64,000 nt of DNA from Sialis fuliginosa (Eukaryota > Arthropoda > Insecta > Megaloptera > Sialidae), in contig OY540809.1 of NCBI GenBank assembly GCA_961205875.1, forward strand, positions 12,226,267-12,290,266, given 5' to 3'. The notes beneath the pieces were generated by a model. It searched no databases and was not told the DNA's origin. It was given only the letters and a program-made list of their open reading frames with translations. A program made the translations under genes and the position numbers. Of the stretch, positions 1 to 10,191 are shown piece after piece. The first letter of the stretch is position 1; each line of letters starts with the position of its first letter.

Positions 1-60
1 CGCGGCTTCGCTCGCGTGGACTACAGAATTATTGTTTAGGACTTAAAAAATATATAGTTG
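1..60. repeat. Edge of a dispersed repeat
   Basis: The first 25 bases read GC-rich (CGCGGCTTCGCTCGCGTGG). They resemble the end of the common insect dispersed repeat seen more completely at 15515-15705 and 26119-26290. Only the end lies in the window. It probably sits in a pasha intron. Confidence 0.35.
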
Positions 61-563
61 AATTAAGTACAAACACGATTAGTTATTATTGCAATAAAAA
101 CCAAACAACACTTAAATTACCTACCTAACAAAAGCGAATCAGAACAAAAAGTAAAAATAATTTTTCTTCTATTTAAATTTAAAAGTTAATTATTGAAAAC
201 GAAATAAACAATTGACAATCAAAAGAATACCGGCCTGGTTCCTCTGCCCTGCGTACGCCGCGACATGAGTCGCCATCGCACGAATAATATGTTCCCGTAT
301 ATACATATATTTCGATATTTTCTAAACTATACGACCAAAGTGGATGCTGTAAAAGGCAAATTATATCTACATTAAGTACTTATGACGATGAAATCATTTA
401 TTTCGATAAGAATTAATGTTTTGCAGGTCATAAGTCCTCGTAAACAGAACCCAAATATTTTTAATTTTCATTGTAACATAAAAGCAGTCATTGTGGCTTA
501 AATATAAAAGTTAGATATATGGTGTCGGTGACTTTATTGTAGATCTTTTTATTCTACACAACG

Positions 564-697
564 TTAACGTTACTGGTACTATACTGTATTTCATTTAAGA
601 ATCCAGCGGTTGCCATGGTTATTGATGGTAAAATGCACGAAACCCCGGTAACCACTGCATTCTTAAATGAAATAGAGTATAGTACCAGTAACGTTAA
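564..697. mobile_element. Palindromic MITE in the pasha intron
   Basis: The left arm (TTAACGTTACTGGTACTATA and on to CATTTAAGAAT) is repeated inverted at the right end (ATTCTTAAATG to CCAGTAACGTTAA). Arms are about 45 bp with few mismatches around a short centre. No coding content and no clear target duplication. It lies upstream of the first visible pasha exon. Confidence 0.7.
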
Positions 698-1063
698 ACA
701 TAAAAATAAATTATGTTACTGTATATAAAATTACGTAGAAAATTGTAATTTCGTTACCGGTATAAATAATGATATCGTAATGGAAAAATAAAGTTATTTC
801 ATTACAGTAGAGTAACATTACGCAACACTGGTTTTCAAGTATTTTCAACAATTGTAAAACAATTTCATAATTATACATGATTTATCAGGTTATTGTAAAA
901 TTTTTTTGTTAAATAATTTTTTAATATGCAATGCATATGTATCAAAGTAACTGGTTTCAATGTAATTTGAAACTAATTTCTTTGGTGTGTAAGACTATAA
1001 ATTTATGTTAAATTAATATTCATTTGAATACTGCATAACACCTGAAAATGTATAATTTCACAG

Positions 1064-2534
1064 AAACATAAAGTACCATTAAGTGCAGTTCCATGTCTGA
1101 ATTATCGGCGTGCCCTTGAAGAAGAACAAATTGGTGAAATCAAAAAAGAACCAGGTATAAATGAATTCGGAGAAATTAAACAAGAACCAGATACAAATGA
1201 ATTAGGAGAAATTAAACAAGAACCAGATATACCCAAGCGGCTTGAACTATTATTACCTAACGCACGAATAGAAACTGTACAAGAAAATATTGAGGCACAG
1301 TCACTAAATGCTGACGAATTTCGTAATTACTGTGAAAAAATATTCAAATTTAAAAATATTAGGGTTATGAGATTCAAGTCATGGTCTGCTAGAAGAAAAT
1401 TTGCTAAGAAGAAAAAGTATGAAAAACAAGTGAATCGACCTGCACTACCTGATGGAACAAAATTAATAACATTTCCTATACAAAATTCTGGAACAGATTC
1501 ATCTGGAAATCAATATCCACAAAAAGAATGGATCATGAATCCAAACGGAAAAAGCTATGTTTGTATTTTACATGAGTATGTCCAACACGCACTGAAAAAA
1601 CAACCAAGTTATCAATTTAAAGAGCTAGAAAACGCGGCTACACCGTACGCAGCTACAGTCACTATAAATGATATGAAGTATGGCGTTGGATATGGAACAA
1701 GTAAAAAACAAGCAAAATCTGAAGCAGCTAAAGCAACACTGGAAATATTGATACCACAAATGAGAACTAAGATTTCAGGGGATTCCAGTGAAGGTACTAC
1801 AAATGTAGGAAAAACCGCTGATCATGATTTATCAGTAAGTACCTAAATTAAATATTTACTGCTGTAATATTGTTTATTGTTATTGATACGATATTGTTAT
1901 TTTTTCAGTTTTTCGATGATATCAAAATAGAAGATCCACGAGTGGCAGAATTCTGTGCAAAAACAACAGAGCCTTCTCCTCATGCTATTCTGTTAACATG
2001 TTTACAAAGAAATTTTGGATTAGGAGATATGCATATTCAGTATCAAGGAAATACACTTAAACACCAAAAAAATGAATTCACCATGACAGTGGGAAAACAT
2101 AAAGCAACGGTCGTTTGTAAAAATAAAAAAGACGGAAAACAACGAGCTTCTCAAGCTATATTGCAGGTAAAATTAAAAAAACAAGTACTGAAATATTTTG
2201 TCAGATAAATGTAATATCTGGTCTTAATAAAAATAAATTTCAGGCTCTTCATCCTCATATATCATCTTGGGGTTCTTTGCTTCGTCTTTATGGTAACCAA
2301 TCTGTAAAGAGTTTTCGTGAGAAAAAACAAGAAGAACAAGAAATTACACAACTGCAGAGTAAAGCAGCGGTCAATTCTCCAAATTACGCTATACTTAATA
2401 AATTACGTACAGAAATGTTAAAATTACGGGATCAAAAAGAAGCTATCCAACCTGTAGGAAGATTTATACCAGATCCTGATGAATTGCCAGATGTTAACAT
2501 GTCTAGTTCATTATTAAATAATGTGGATCTATAA
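1064..2534 (+). CDS. pasha: Pasha/DGCR8, Microprocessor RNA-binding subunit (3' three exons only)
   Basis: Three coding exons are visible: 1064-1834, 1909-2166 and 2244-2534 (stop TAA 2532-2534). All junctions are phase 0 with GT donors (GTAAGT after 1834, GTAAAA after 2166) and AG acceptors. Together they give 439 residues. The first exon opens with KHKVPLSAVPCLNYRRALEE, the end of the DGCR8 central heme-binding region. An acidic linker with repeated EIKQEPD units follows. Then come a first dsRBD (about residues 165-229 of this fragment, with YGTSKKQAKSEAAKATLEIL), a second dsRBD (exon 2, with GKQRASQAILQ), and the C-terminal Drosha-binding tail (LHPHISSWGSLLRLYG, then a charged helix). In the family this protein recognises pri-miRNA hairpins with Drosha in the nucleus. 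The WW-domain exons are absent and should lie left of position 1; 1-1063 has no convincing coding exon. The visible frame is intact. Confidence 0.93.
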
Positions 2535-3968
2535 TACAAGTACATAACTTATTTAATTGAATTTATTTATTGCTAAAAGTTATGTGGCAGTTGCTAGTCA
2601 TACGCTTTTTATATTAATTTTTGATAGCTCTTTTTTCGGCAGCTATCAATTACTTAATAGTGTTACTTTCATTCAACTGTCATGTTATTTCTAACAATAA
2701 TTAAACAGTTTTAGAAAATTTATTTATAAGTATTTGGCCGTTATTACTCTATCAAAGAAATAGAATCAAATTTCTTTGATCAAAGATATAATATATATAA
2801 GTGTAATCAGTCAACTTTTGAATATTTTTGTTTATATTTTGTGCGAAGTAGGTGGTAGGAAAAACGAAATCGACCGTAGTGCATATATATGATTATTTGT
2901 TTAATTACTTACTTCTCATTTTGAGAGCTATGTCAAAGCCTGCCTTAGTTGTGATCTTTGACATATTTATATGATAGTGTAATAGTGGCCTTTAGTAAAT
3001 ATTCAATCGTATATTATAGTAATTTTTTGTAGCAATCATGAACGAAAACATCTTACTACTGTGGCTTTTAACTCTTAGTACAAATTTTATTAAACTACTA
3101 GATGGGTATACACATGACCACGAATGTGCACGAAACAAACTGAATTGCTTAGCTGCATCTCAGAAATAAAATCATAGATGCTAATGTGACAGATGAACCA
3201 TATTCATTGAATTAAATGTGTGCATTGTTTCAAATATCTCCATGCCAAGTGCCAAACTGATCAAAAAGTCTGTAGTGTGCATGGGCTCTAAGTCTTATTT
3301 ATTCAATTTAAAAAGTTGAAAATAAAAAAAATTCTAGATTTTAACTCTCCGTCCAAATTATCCACGCTCCCCGCCCTGTCTAGTTACACCACTGATATCA
3401 ATAATAGTAGAACAAACTTGAATGGTTTGGTTTACCTCAGTTATTAAAAGCAACACAGAATTTCCTATAATGTATCAACACTATAGATCATGTTTTCCTC
3501 CCTTCGACTATATTCAATGCAATTCACTTTTCCGCATATATGAGCATTCGTATGTTCTCAATCCATTCGTGTTTATGTGTATACCCTCCTTTATATTTAT
3601 CAAATGAATCGAAAAATGGTACTCAATTTAAATTGTTCATATACATTTCGCTTACAAAATAAAAAATGTTTTTTGAAGTTATATTTCTTTAGGCGCGTTT
3701 AGTAATACAACGGAACGCGGTAGACATGGTACATATTGAAAAATTTAACACATTACACTTTCTTGTAATTGAAATTTTCTCACATGTTTAACCAAAATAT
3801 TCAACGCATGCTCTTTCTTTCTTTTGGTCATTTTTGAATACAATACGTTTATGACTCTTTGTGTTTTATACCAGTAAATTCAAATTAATATTGTAAATAT
3901 TTGAAGTTATAAGTATTTATTTTTACCATATATTTAATTACTGTATGATTTTGGTAAATACGGACAGT
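2535..3968. other. Intergenic, pasha downstream region
   Basis: No gene seen. No canonical AATAAA directly follows the pasha stop. A weak inverted-repeat element may span 3104-3586: GGGTATACACATGACCACGAA is matched inverted by a CATTCGTGTTTATGTGTATACCC-like end, with unclear boundaries. Confidence 0.4.
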
Positions 3969-4283
3969 CTGGAAGTCCCCTGTCAAAAATTCTGAAAATC
4001 ACGTGTTGATGTGCTAGAATAGAGTAGATTATGCTGTATCTATGTTAATATATTATTTAGTGCATAGACAGAAATTCAAAAACCTAACCTAACCTATCTG
4101 AAACTAACCTAACCTAACCTCACCTGGACTACTCTAACTTAAACTAAATTATTAAATATAACACAGCTAAACGTGATGATTTATAAAAGTTGGTAACCCT
4201 GATCTAGTCATGCATGCGCGTCAACTCTATTCTGAATAACTATATACGTGATTTTTCACAAATCTGATAAGAGGACTCCCCTT
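3969..4283. mobile_element. Palindromic MITE carrying CCTAA repeats
   Basis: The left end AGTCCCCTGTCAAAAATTCTG through AAAATCACGT and AGAATAGAGT is matched inverted at the right (ACTCTATTCTGAATA to GAGGACTCCCCT). The interior contains short CCTAACCTAACC runs at about 4083-4125, the complement of the insect TTAGG telomere unit. No ORF. Confidence 0.6.
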
Positions 4284-4500
4284 AGCTATGATTTTTATTG
4301 TGTATTATTTTATATTAAATCCGATAGTTCTACATCAAATTTTATAATTAAATTAAATTTTTAATTATAAAACAATTACAAACAGCAGAATATTGTTTAT
4401 TTTTATATACTTATTTGAGGTTATTCGTAGTTGCAATCACGTCAAAGAAGTATAACTTCTAACGCATATACATTAGTACACACTCAATTTTTTTAAAGAC

Positions 4501-4602
4501 GGCTGTACACAGGCAGCACCACATGTTTTGTGTGAAAAGTGTTGATTGTTGGCTCATATTGTTTGAATGGAAGTCTTTCTAAATGTTTGTCTGTGTACAG
4601 CC
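4501..4602. mobile_element. Short inverted-repeat MITE
   Basis: The ends GGCTGTACACAG (4501-4512) and CTGTGTACAGCC (4591-4602) are perfect inverted repeats, with partial pairing further in. 102 bp, non-coding. Confidence 0.6.
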
Positions 4603-4952
4603 TCATAGGTAAAAATTAAATTTAAATGACTCGGAAACTGTAACAAGGGTGGCAATATTGAAAAAGAAAACATCAACTTTTCTAATATATACATATATAT
4701 AGGCTAGTGTTTACAAAGGGTGATTTCCAATTACAAACACAATGTGACACTGACACTCAAATAAACAGCATTCCAACAATCGGTATGTGTCTAGATCGTA
4801 CTCTATGGTGTGCTGAAAAAAGGAAGTATTCTTATCGGGTCAGCTGTCAGTTGTTAGTTTGAAAAATGTGTTTATTTAAAATAGGAAATTATTTTCTTTA
4901 TAAAATAAACTAAATACTCTATCGGTTAAGTTAGGTTAGATGACAATTGACC

Positions 4953-5500
4953 CAATAGGCATGATGCCAGTAACAAAGTATCACTGAAATTATGATTTTA
5001 AATAATGAAATAAATTAAAAAGATTCTAAAAAATGTATTTATTTTTATATTAATAGCGAGATTAATATGATTTTTGTTAAAATAAAAACACAAAATACAG
5101 CAATCCGCCATGTTTGATAAAACACCAGTTAGAGTAGGTGACATCACTGCTACGTAAACGTCATTTTTGTTTCATTAATATCTGCACTGTTTATAAATTA
5201 TTTTGTGGTTTTAAATTATCAATTTGCTCAGTTTTGTGTTACTAAAAGTAAAATCGAGAAAAATTAGCGATGGAACAAGGATTTATTATAGTTGACAAGG
5301 AGTGTTTACATAGGCGTAACGTCAAAAATGCACCATGACACCTGCGAGCGTTTTGGCATCAAATTCAAAATTAGTTTTAAAAGGGTCAATTTTTGTGATT
5401 AAACCTTTATTTTCTGCAGAAATAAGCATTTTTTTGAAAATAAAAGACACGTAAGATCATCATAAAATAGTTTTTTTTAAATTAGGCATCATGCCTATTG
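4953..5500. mobile_element. MITE family 'AATAGGCATGATGCC', copy 1
   Basis: Sixteen-base terminal inverted repeats CAATAGGCATGATGCC / GGCATCATGCCTATTG bound 548 bp. The internal sequence is shared with an inverted copy at 41056-41567 and a half-length copy at 43257-43599. This copy contains about 40 bases, ending ATTATAGTTGAC, that are absent from copy 2 and sit at the end of copy 3. No ORF. Confidence 0.8.
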
Positions 5501-5821
5501 TGTTAGTTTCGATTTTCACCACTGAAGGTGTCACTACCGTCGACGACACATACCAATACTATAGTTTGAGAGCTACAAACTATAGAAATTTTATGTTCTG
5601 TGTGTGGTACTTACTCAAATTAATATATTTTCATTTCTAAAATATATAGGGCGAATTTCTTGTTTGGTGGTATAATATTCTAAAACTATAAAACCCAGAC
5701 ATGCTTCAGATTATTCTGATGTTTCTATGATTTATAGTTCTAAAGCATTGGTATTAATTTATATTAAAAAATAAAAAATGTCAATAATTTAAAAATTATC
5801 ACTTTTTGAAGAAATTGTCAG

Positions 5822-6158
5822 TAATGTCCGGTATCATAAAGGACCTAACAAATTTGTTAGCTAACAAACACTTTCAACTGAGATATCAAACATATATGAC
5901 AGTTCTTCTGGAGTTTGTTGATGACTTTGACAAGTTTCGCGCACGCGTTGAAGGTAAATACAAACGGCATTAAAACAGTGGTGATGTTATGAAAATTATT
6001 TTGTACGGTCAAAGATGCCAACTGTGTTACAATTAATTGAAGTGTCACTGCTCTAAATTCCATAACTAATCCATAGATACTAGTACAGTAATAATACCCC
6101 ATATGAATGTAATTGCTAGCTAACAAATTTTGTTAGGTCCTTTATAATACCGGGCATA
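5822..6158. mobile_element. MITE family 'GCCCGGTATTATAAAGG', full copy
   Basis: Left end CCGGTATCATAAAGGACC, then TAACAAATTTGTTAGCTA; right end is the inverted equivalent finishing TTTATAATACCGGGCATAA. About 337 bp. Relatives with shared internal sequence (ACTGTCATATAGGTTTGATAC and similar) lie at 26866-26968 plus 27650-27745, 28310-28580 and 39245-39525. The 89-codon frame on the minus strand here is incidental. Confidence 0.75.
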
Positions 6159-6826
6159 AGACTGTATTATATTTTATATTTGACATACTCTGGTGAGTCG
6201 TTAAGGAAATAAAATATTTTCCAATAAACACACAATTATATATTGTGTGACAGTGTCAAATTGTGTTAGCTAACTGAAAAACACCCAAATAATTTTAAGA
6301 ATTTTACGCTTTTGGAGCTGCATACCTATATAGTCTCCTATAAACTATAATCTAAATTAGTTTATAATGAAAATTAAAAATTAGAGTTACATATTTATTA
6401 AAATAAGGAACAATCATGCTTATATTAATATACACTAAAAGAAATTTAAAACATGTTGAAAAAATGTATGGATTTCTTTATATAAATACTTAACATTTGT
6501 TCACTGCCTTTTATATAATATTAGCTTTTATTCGCAGCTTATATAGACAATGTGTATTTCACATTGTGACTGTTCAGTAGTAATTCACTAATTCTCTACT
6601 TTTTTTAAATTACTGCTGACATCTAAATAAAAAAATTCTAACAGTGAAAGTCTGATCAAAATCGGTGTAGTATTTTTCAAGTTTACTTGGTACAGACAAA
6701 AATTCTAAAAACTATCAAAATTGATTATATTTCCTGTAAAATATTAATGGTTTCATTTTGTCAAGTAACAAAATAAACCATATATCGATAATATGAAGTA
6801 TGAAACTTATTTTACAAAATAAGAAT

Positions 6827-6979
6827 CAGCAGCGGTGCGTGAGCTGTATTCAGGTGAGGCCATGCGAGTTGCTATCATAGATCGAACACGTTCGGGTTTT
6901 GTCGTGTCTTCCGAATGTGTCTGATCTAAATATAAACTGTCACTGGACTCACATGAATATAGCTTGTGCACCGCCACTG
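6827..6979. mobile_element. hAT-like MITE with 8-bp TSD
   Basis: Begins CAGCAGCGGTGCGTGAGCTG and ends with the inverted form (AGCTTGTGCACCGCCACTG). It is flanked on both sides by ATAAGAAT, a perfect 8-bp target duplication (6819-6826 and 6980-6987). The CA...TG ends and 8-bp duplication are hAT features. 153 bp, non-coding. Confidence 0.85.
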
Positions 6980-7076
6980 ATAAGAATATAGCATACTCTA
7001 CTAGTATTCACCATTACACAAATATATAGCTCCCTTCCCCCCCACCTCTTTTGTTTAGATTCAACACTGACCTCAA

Positions 7077-7533
7077 GTTGCATAAAGCAAAATTAACCAC
7101 AATTAATTAATCAGTAATTTTCAAACCATGATTAATGTTAATTCTAAACTTAATCTCAATTTGTAAATGAACAATTCACTAAATATGCTGATTTTTTGGA
7201 TCTTGGCTTCTGGATGTAAGCCGCGTCGGTTTGGTCGTCTCTTCTAAAAGTGCACTTTTAGACGACCCCTGAAAATGTCCACTGCAATGTGTGATGAAAC
7301 ATTGGCCGATAACACGATCAAACCGATGCGGCTTACACCCAGAAACCACGATTCATATCAAGATCACCGCGGAAGCCTCAAGACTTGTATGCTGATTTTT
7401 TATTTATAAAATATATCATAACCGTGACTGTTTTTTAAAATTTATCATAACCGTGATTGTTTTTTAAAATTGACGTTATAATGGTTTTAAAACAACTGAT
7501 TAACTAATTGTGGTTAATTTTGCTTTATGCAAC
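7077..7533. mobile_element. Inverted-repeat MITE interrupted by a fold-back insertion
   Basis: Ends GTTGCATAAAGCAAAATTAA (7077 on) and the inverted form TTAATTTTGCTTTATGCAAC (ending 7533). Pairing continues inward through ACCACAATTA. Flanks read TCAA on both sides. A second element (7198-7387) has inserted into it. Confidence 0.8.
7198..7387 (+). mobile_element. Fold-back element, copy 1, with 14-bp TSD
   Basis: A 190-bp insertion is bounded by a perfect 14-bp direct repeat TATGCTGATTTTTT (7184-7197 and 7388-7401). It starts GGATCTTGGCTTCTGG and ends GCGGAAGCCTCAAGACTTG. The left GGATGTAAGCCGCGTCGGTTTGG is inverted at CCGATGCGGCTTACACCC. An inner hairpin GGTCGTCTCTTCTAAAAG/CTTTTAGACGACC follows. 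No poly-A tail and no ORF. The same family is at 62227-62356, with a relic at about 26290-26395. Confidence 0.8.
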
Positions 7534-8150
7534 TCAAGTATTTGCCTGCTAGAAGTGTCGTTACTAGGAAGAAAAAGTTAGAGAATACTGGTTTATATAT
7601 TTAAAGCATTAAAGGTTAAATACTGATCATACATTATCATGTCAATAAAATAGCAATAACAAATAAACATGAGTTAACAATTTGCATTGTTCTGATTTTT
7701 AATTAATTGGTGTTACATAAATTTTATGAATAAATATGTTTTTTAAGAAAGGCTCTTTTTTATACCTTTTGTAAAAAATATACATACAAATTAATGTTAT
7801 TTCCGTCCTGTTTTTAAATTTTCTCATCTCCCGTTACCCACTTCATTTGCCAAATGTCCCATAATTTTTAAAGATAGGTAATGTCTTCACTTTTATTTTT
7901 ATTATCTTTAATGCATTATCAATAGTGAGAATCAATTATAAAATTCATTTTCATATATATTTTATCTTTTATTACAAAATCTCTTTGACTCAATTATTTT
8001 TTGTAGGGGGAGGTAAATTTGTAAACGTTCCCTTTTTGTAATTTATAAATTTATATAACTTAATATAGTAAACCTGTTATAAAATTCAATATAAATATTG
8101 AACTATTTAAATCAAAGAAAATTAAATAAAGATACAATAATAATATAATA
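7534..8150. other. Intergenic, AT-rich
   Basis: No gene or clear element seen between the MITE and the 3' end of PNO1. Confidence 0.5.
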
Positions 8151-8153
8151 CAA

Positions 8154-8164
8154 TTTATTTTATT
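8154..8164 (-). terminator. Overlapping AATAAA polyadenylation signals after PNO1
   Basis: TTTATT on the + strand at 8154-8159 and 8159-8164 reads AATAAA in the direction of PNO1, 9-14 bases past its stop. The position is close to the stop but possible for a compact 3' UTR. Confidence 0.4.
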
Positions 8165-8172
8165 TTTATAAA

Positions 8173-8895
8173 TTACACACGATCAGACACTCGACTTGCT
8201 ACATTTCTTAGTTGTCCGTAAACTTTGGAAGGAGGTGATCCAAGAATTAAATTACAAACAGCACGTCTGGCTAGTTGAATATTTTGGAAACTACCAAGAA
8301 TGTGTATTTTACTGTCTGCTAATACTATCCTCGTTTTTGTTACGTTTTCTATAGTGAATTTTGTTCTGCCGCTTTTTCCTGCTAATCTACCAATTGCTCG
8401 AGACATGTGATCTCCTTTCAACGTTTTTACATCTTTTATTTCAAAACTTTCTACAAATAAATCATCTAATCGTAACAATGCAAGTGCATCATCGACATCA
8501 AATCCGTAAACAAAAGCTCTAACAAAGTCGGCTGCTTTTTGTAAATTTGCTATGTCTGTTGTTTCGTTGCACGTCCTAATTTCTACGTTCCTTGTCTTCA
8601 AGTTAAATCTTATTTGAAGTTGTAAGTATTCTACGACAGGAGTAAATATTTTCAGCCAATTTTCTTTCAACGGTGAATATCTGTGTGACGGAACTGGAAT
8701 TTTTCTTATTTCCTTCTTTTCTTTTTCAGATAGTGGTTTAGATTTTACTTTCTTCAAACGTTTTTGTCTTATATTTTTATTTTTACTTGGCTCATCCACA
8801 TCCATAGATTCTGATTTTGTTCGTTTTGACTTTGCTGGTACAAAATTGTCAGTGTCTATATTGACTGGTTGTTTATTAGTATCTGATGTATCCAT
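8173..8895 (-). CDS. Pno1: PNO1 (Dim2), 40S ribosomal subunit assembly factor
   Basis: A single uninterrupted frame of 240 residues, near the usual size for the family. A Lys/Ser-rich low-complexity N-terminus (residues 1-65) precedes the diagnostic block [20 protein letters not shown] and then [18 protein letters not shown]. The C-terminal half holds the KH-like RNA-binding region ([20 protein letters not shown], then [20 protein letters not shown]). In the family this nucleolar/cytoplasmic protein binds near the 3' end of 18S rRNA and positions the endonuclease NOB1. The start chosen is the first methionine of the frame (8893-8895) and leaves a typical length. AATAAA-type signals in the minus sense occur at 8154-8164, immediately after the stop. 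No intron and no damage. Neighbouring genes are unrelated. Confidence 0.96.
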   Translation of the reverse strand: MDTSDTNKQPVNIDTDNFVPAKSKRTKSESMDVDEPSKNKNIRQKRLKKVKSKPLSEKEKKEIRKIPVPSHRYSPLKENWLKIFTPVVEYLQLQIRFNLKTRNVEIRTCNETTDIANLQKAADFVRAFVYGFDVDDALALLRLDDLFVESFEIKDVKTLKGDHMSRAIGRLAGKSGRTKFTIENVTKTRIVLADSKIHILGSFQNIQLARRAVCNLILGSPPSKVYGQLRNVASRVSDRV

Positions 8896-9235
8896 TTTAA
8901 TAATTTACAAGTAATTTTCTGTTTCGTTTGTAAAATAATATCACCACGTGATTTTTAAAATTTGAGGTTATATTGGTAATGACAAATGACAACTGCTATT
9001 CAAAAACTTGTATACGTCAATTGATATTTACTAAAATGATTAAATCACTGATCTCAAACTAGTTACTATATTAGAGTTCAGTGATTGATATCGCCATCAG
9101 TGACGCCGAAAGTTTTTTTTTTAATGTGCTTATTAATTAAATTATCGATATTTATAATAGAAACACTATATTGTTTAAATTTCAAGTTCTTTAATTTTTA
9201 TAATAAAAAAATATGGATAGTATTTTTTTATAAGA

Positions 9236-9533
9236 TTAACACGTTCGCGGACACATATTTCTTATAGGATCCACTAGTATAGACATATACTATAAATTCT
9301 TCTTTTTTGGTTTTTTGGAATCTTTCGTTTTCGATTGAATCGTTATTGACGACATTTGAGACATTTTTTTATAGAGACACAATACTTACTACTATCATAT
9401 AATTACTTTAGTTTCAATACGGCTATAACAGTCTTTTTACTACAAATTTTTCTTTGACCTACGGTTATAGCCGTCATTTTCTGAATAAAAGATTTGATTT
9501 TGACGGATATAGTCATAACCGTGAACGTGTTAA
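9236..9533. mobile_element. TTAA-flanked piggyBac-like MITE
   Basis: Ends TTAACACGTTCGCGGACA and CCGTGAACGTGTTAA form imperfect inverted repeats, with TTAA at both outer edges, the piggyBac target. Internal sub-repeats such as ACGGTTATAGCCGTCA are present. No transposase frame. Confidence 0.6.
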
Positions 9534-10191
9534 TATTTTTGTTTTAATAACAACCTCCGACTCGAATCGAACGAAATTGATTCTATATAAATAAAAGTAA
9601 ATAAGTACTGTAAGGTGAGCATAATTTTCATTTTGTTCTTATATAGCTATTTAAACATTGGCAAATTATACAGCGCTGTAACGAATCCAAATCGTCGCAT
9701 TTCGACAGTGGATAAAGTGCCGAGCTCATTCATTTACATGATTTGGAATCTCGAGTCGAAGTGATGCCGCTAAAGTGCTGTCTTAGTGATCTTTAAAATT
9801 TGAATAATTAAAATTTGATAATTAAAAAATATAAGAACGAGGGTCAAAACAATTTCGTTGTAAATTTTAGTTTGTAAACAGCTCATTAATGTTAATTAAT
9901 AAACACCTAAATTAGTTGTATCCTATAGGGTTTTCATTTTAAACAAAAATAAAATAAATAAACAATCTGCAAACAATATAAAAATATATATTTTTTAGTA
10001 AAAAAATATTCATATGTACAATGATTTTAGAAGATAAAAAAATCTATGAAAATTGCATAATATAAAATATTTACAATCAGACTAGCCATTGTGAACATAT
10101 TCAACAATATGCGTACAAAAGCTAGTTTTTTAAATATTTATGAAACGGATGTCGCTATGATGATTTCTTTATAAATTATGCGAATAATCTA
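9534..10191. other. Intergenic, 3' flank of the Tweedle gene
   Basis: AT-rich. Nothing supported apart from the expected 3' UTR of the Tweedle gene at the right end. Confidence 0.4.

Noticed and set aside
5857-6126. 89-codon minus-strand frame
   Set aside because: Lies wholly inside a MITE whose other copies do not preserve the frame.
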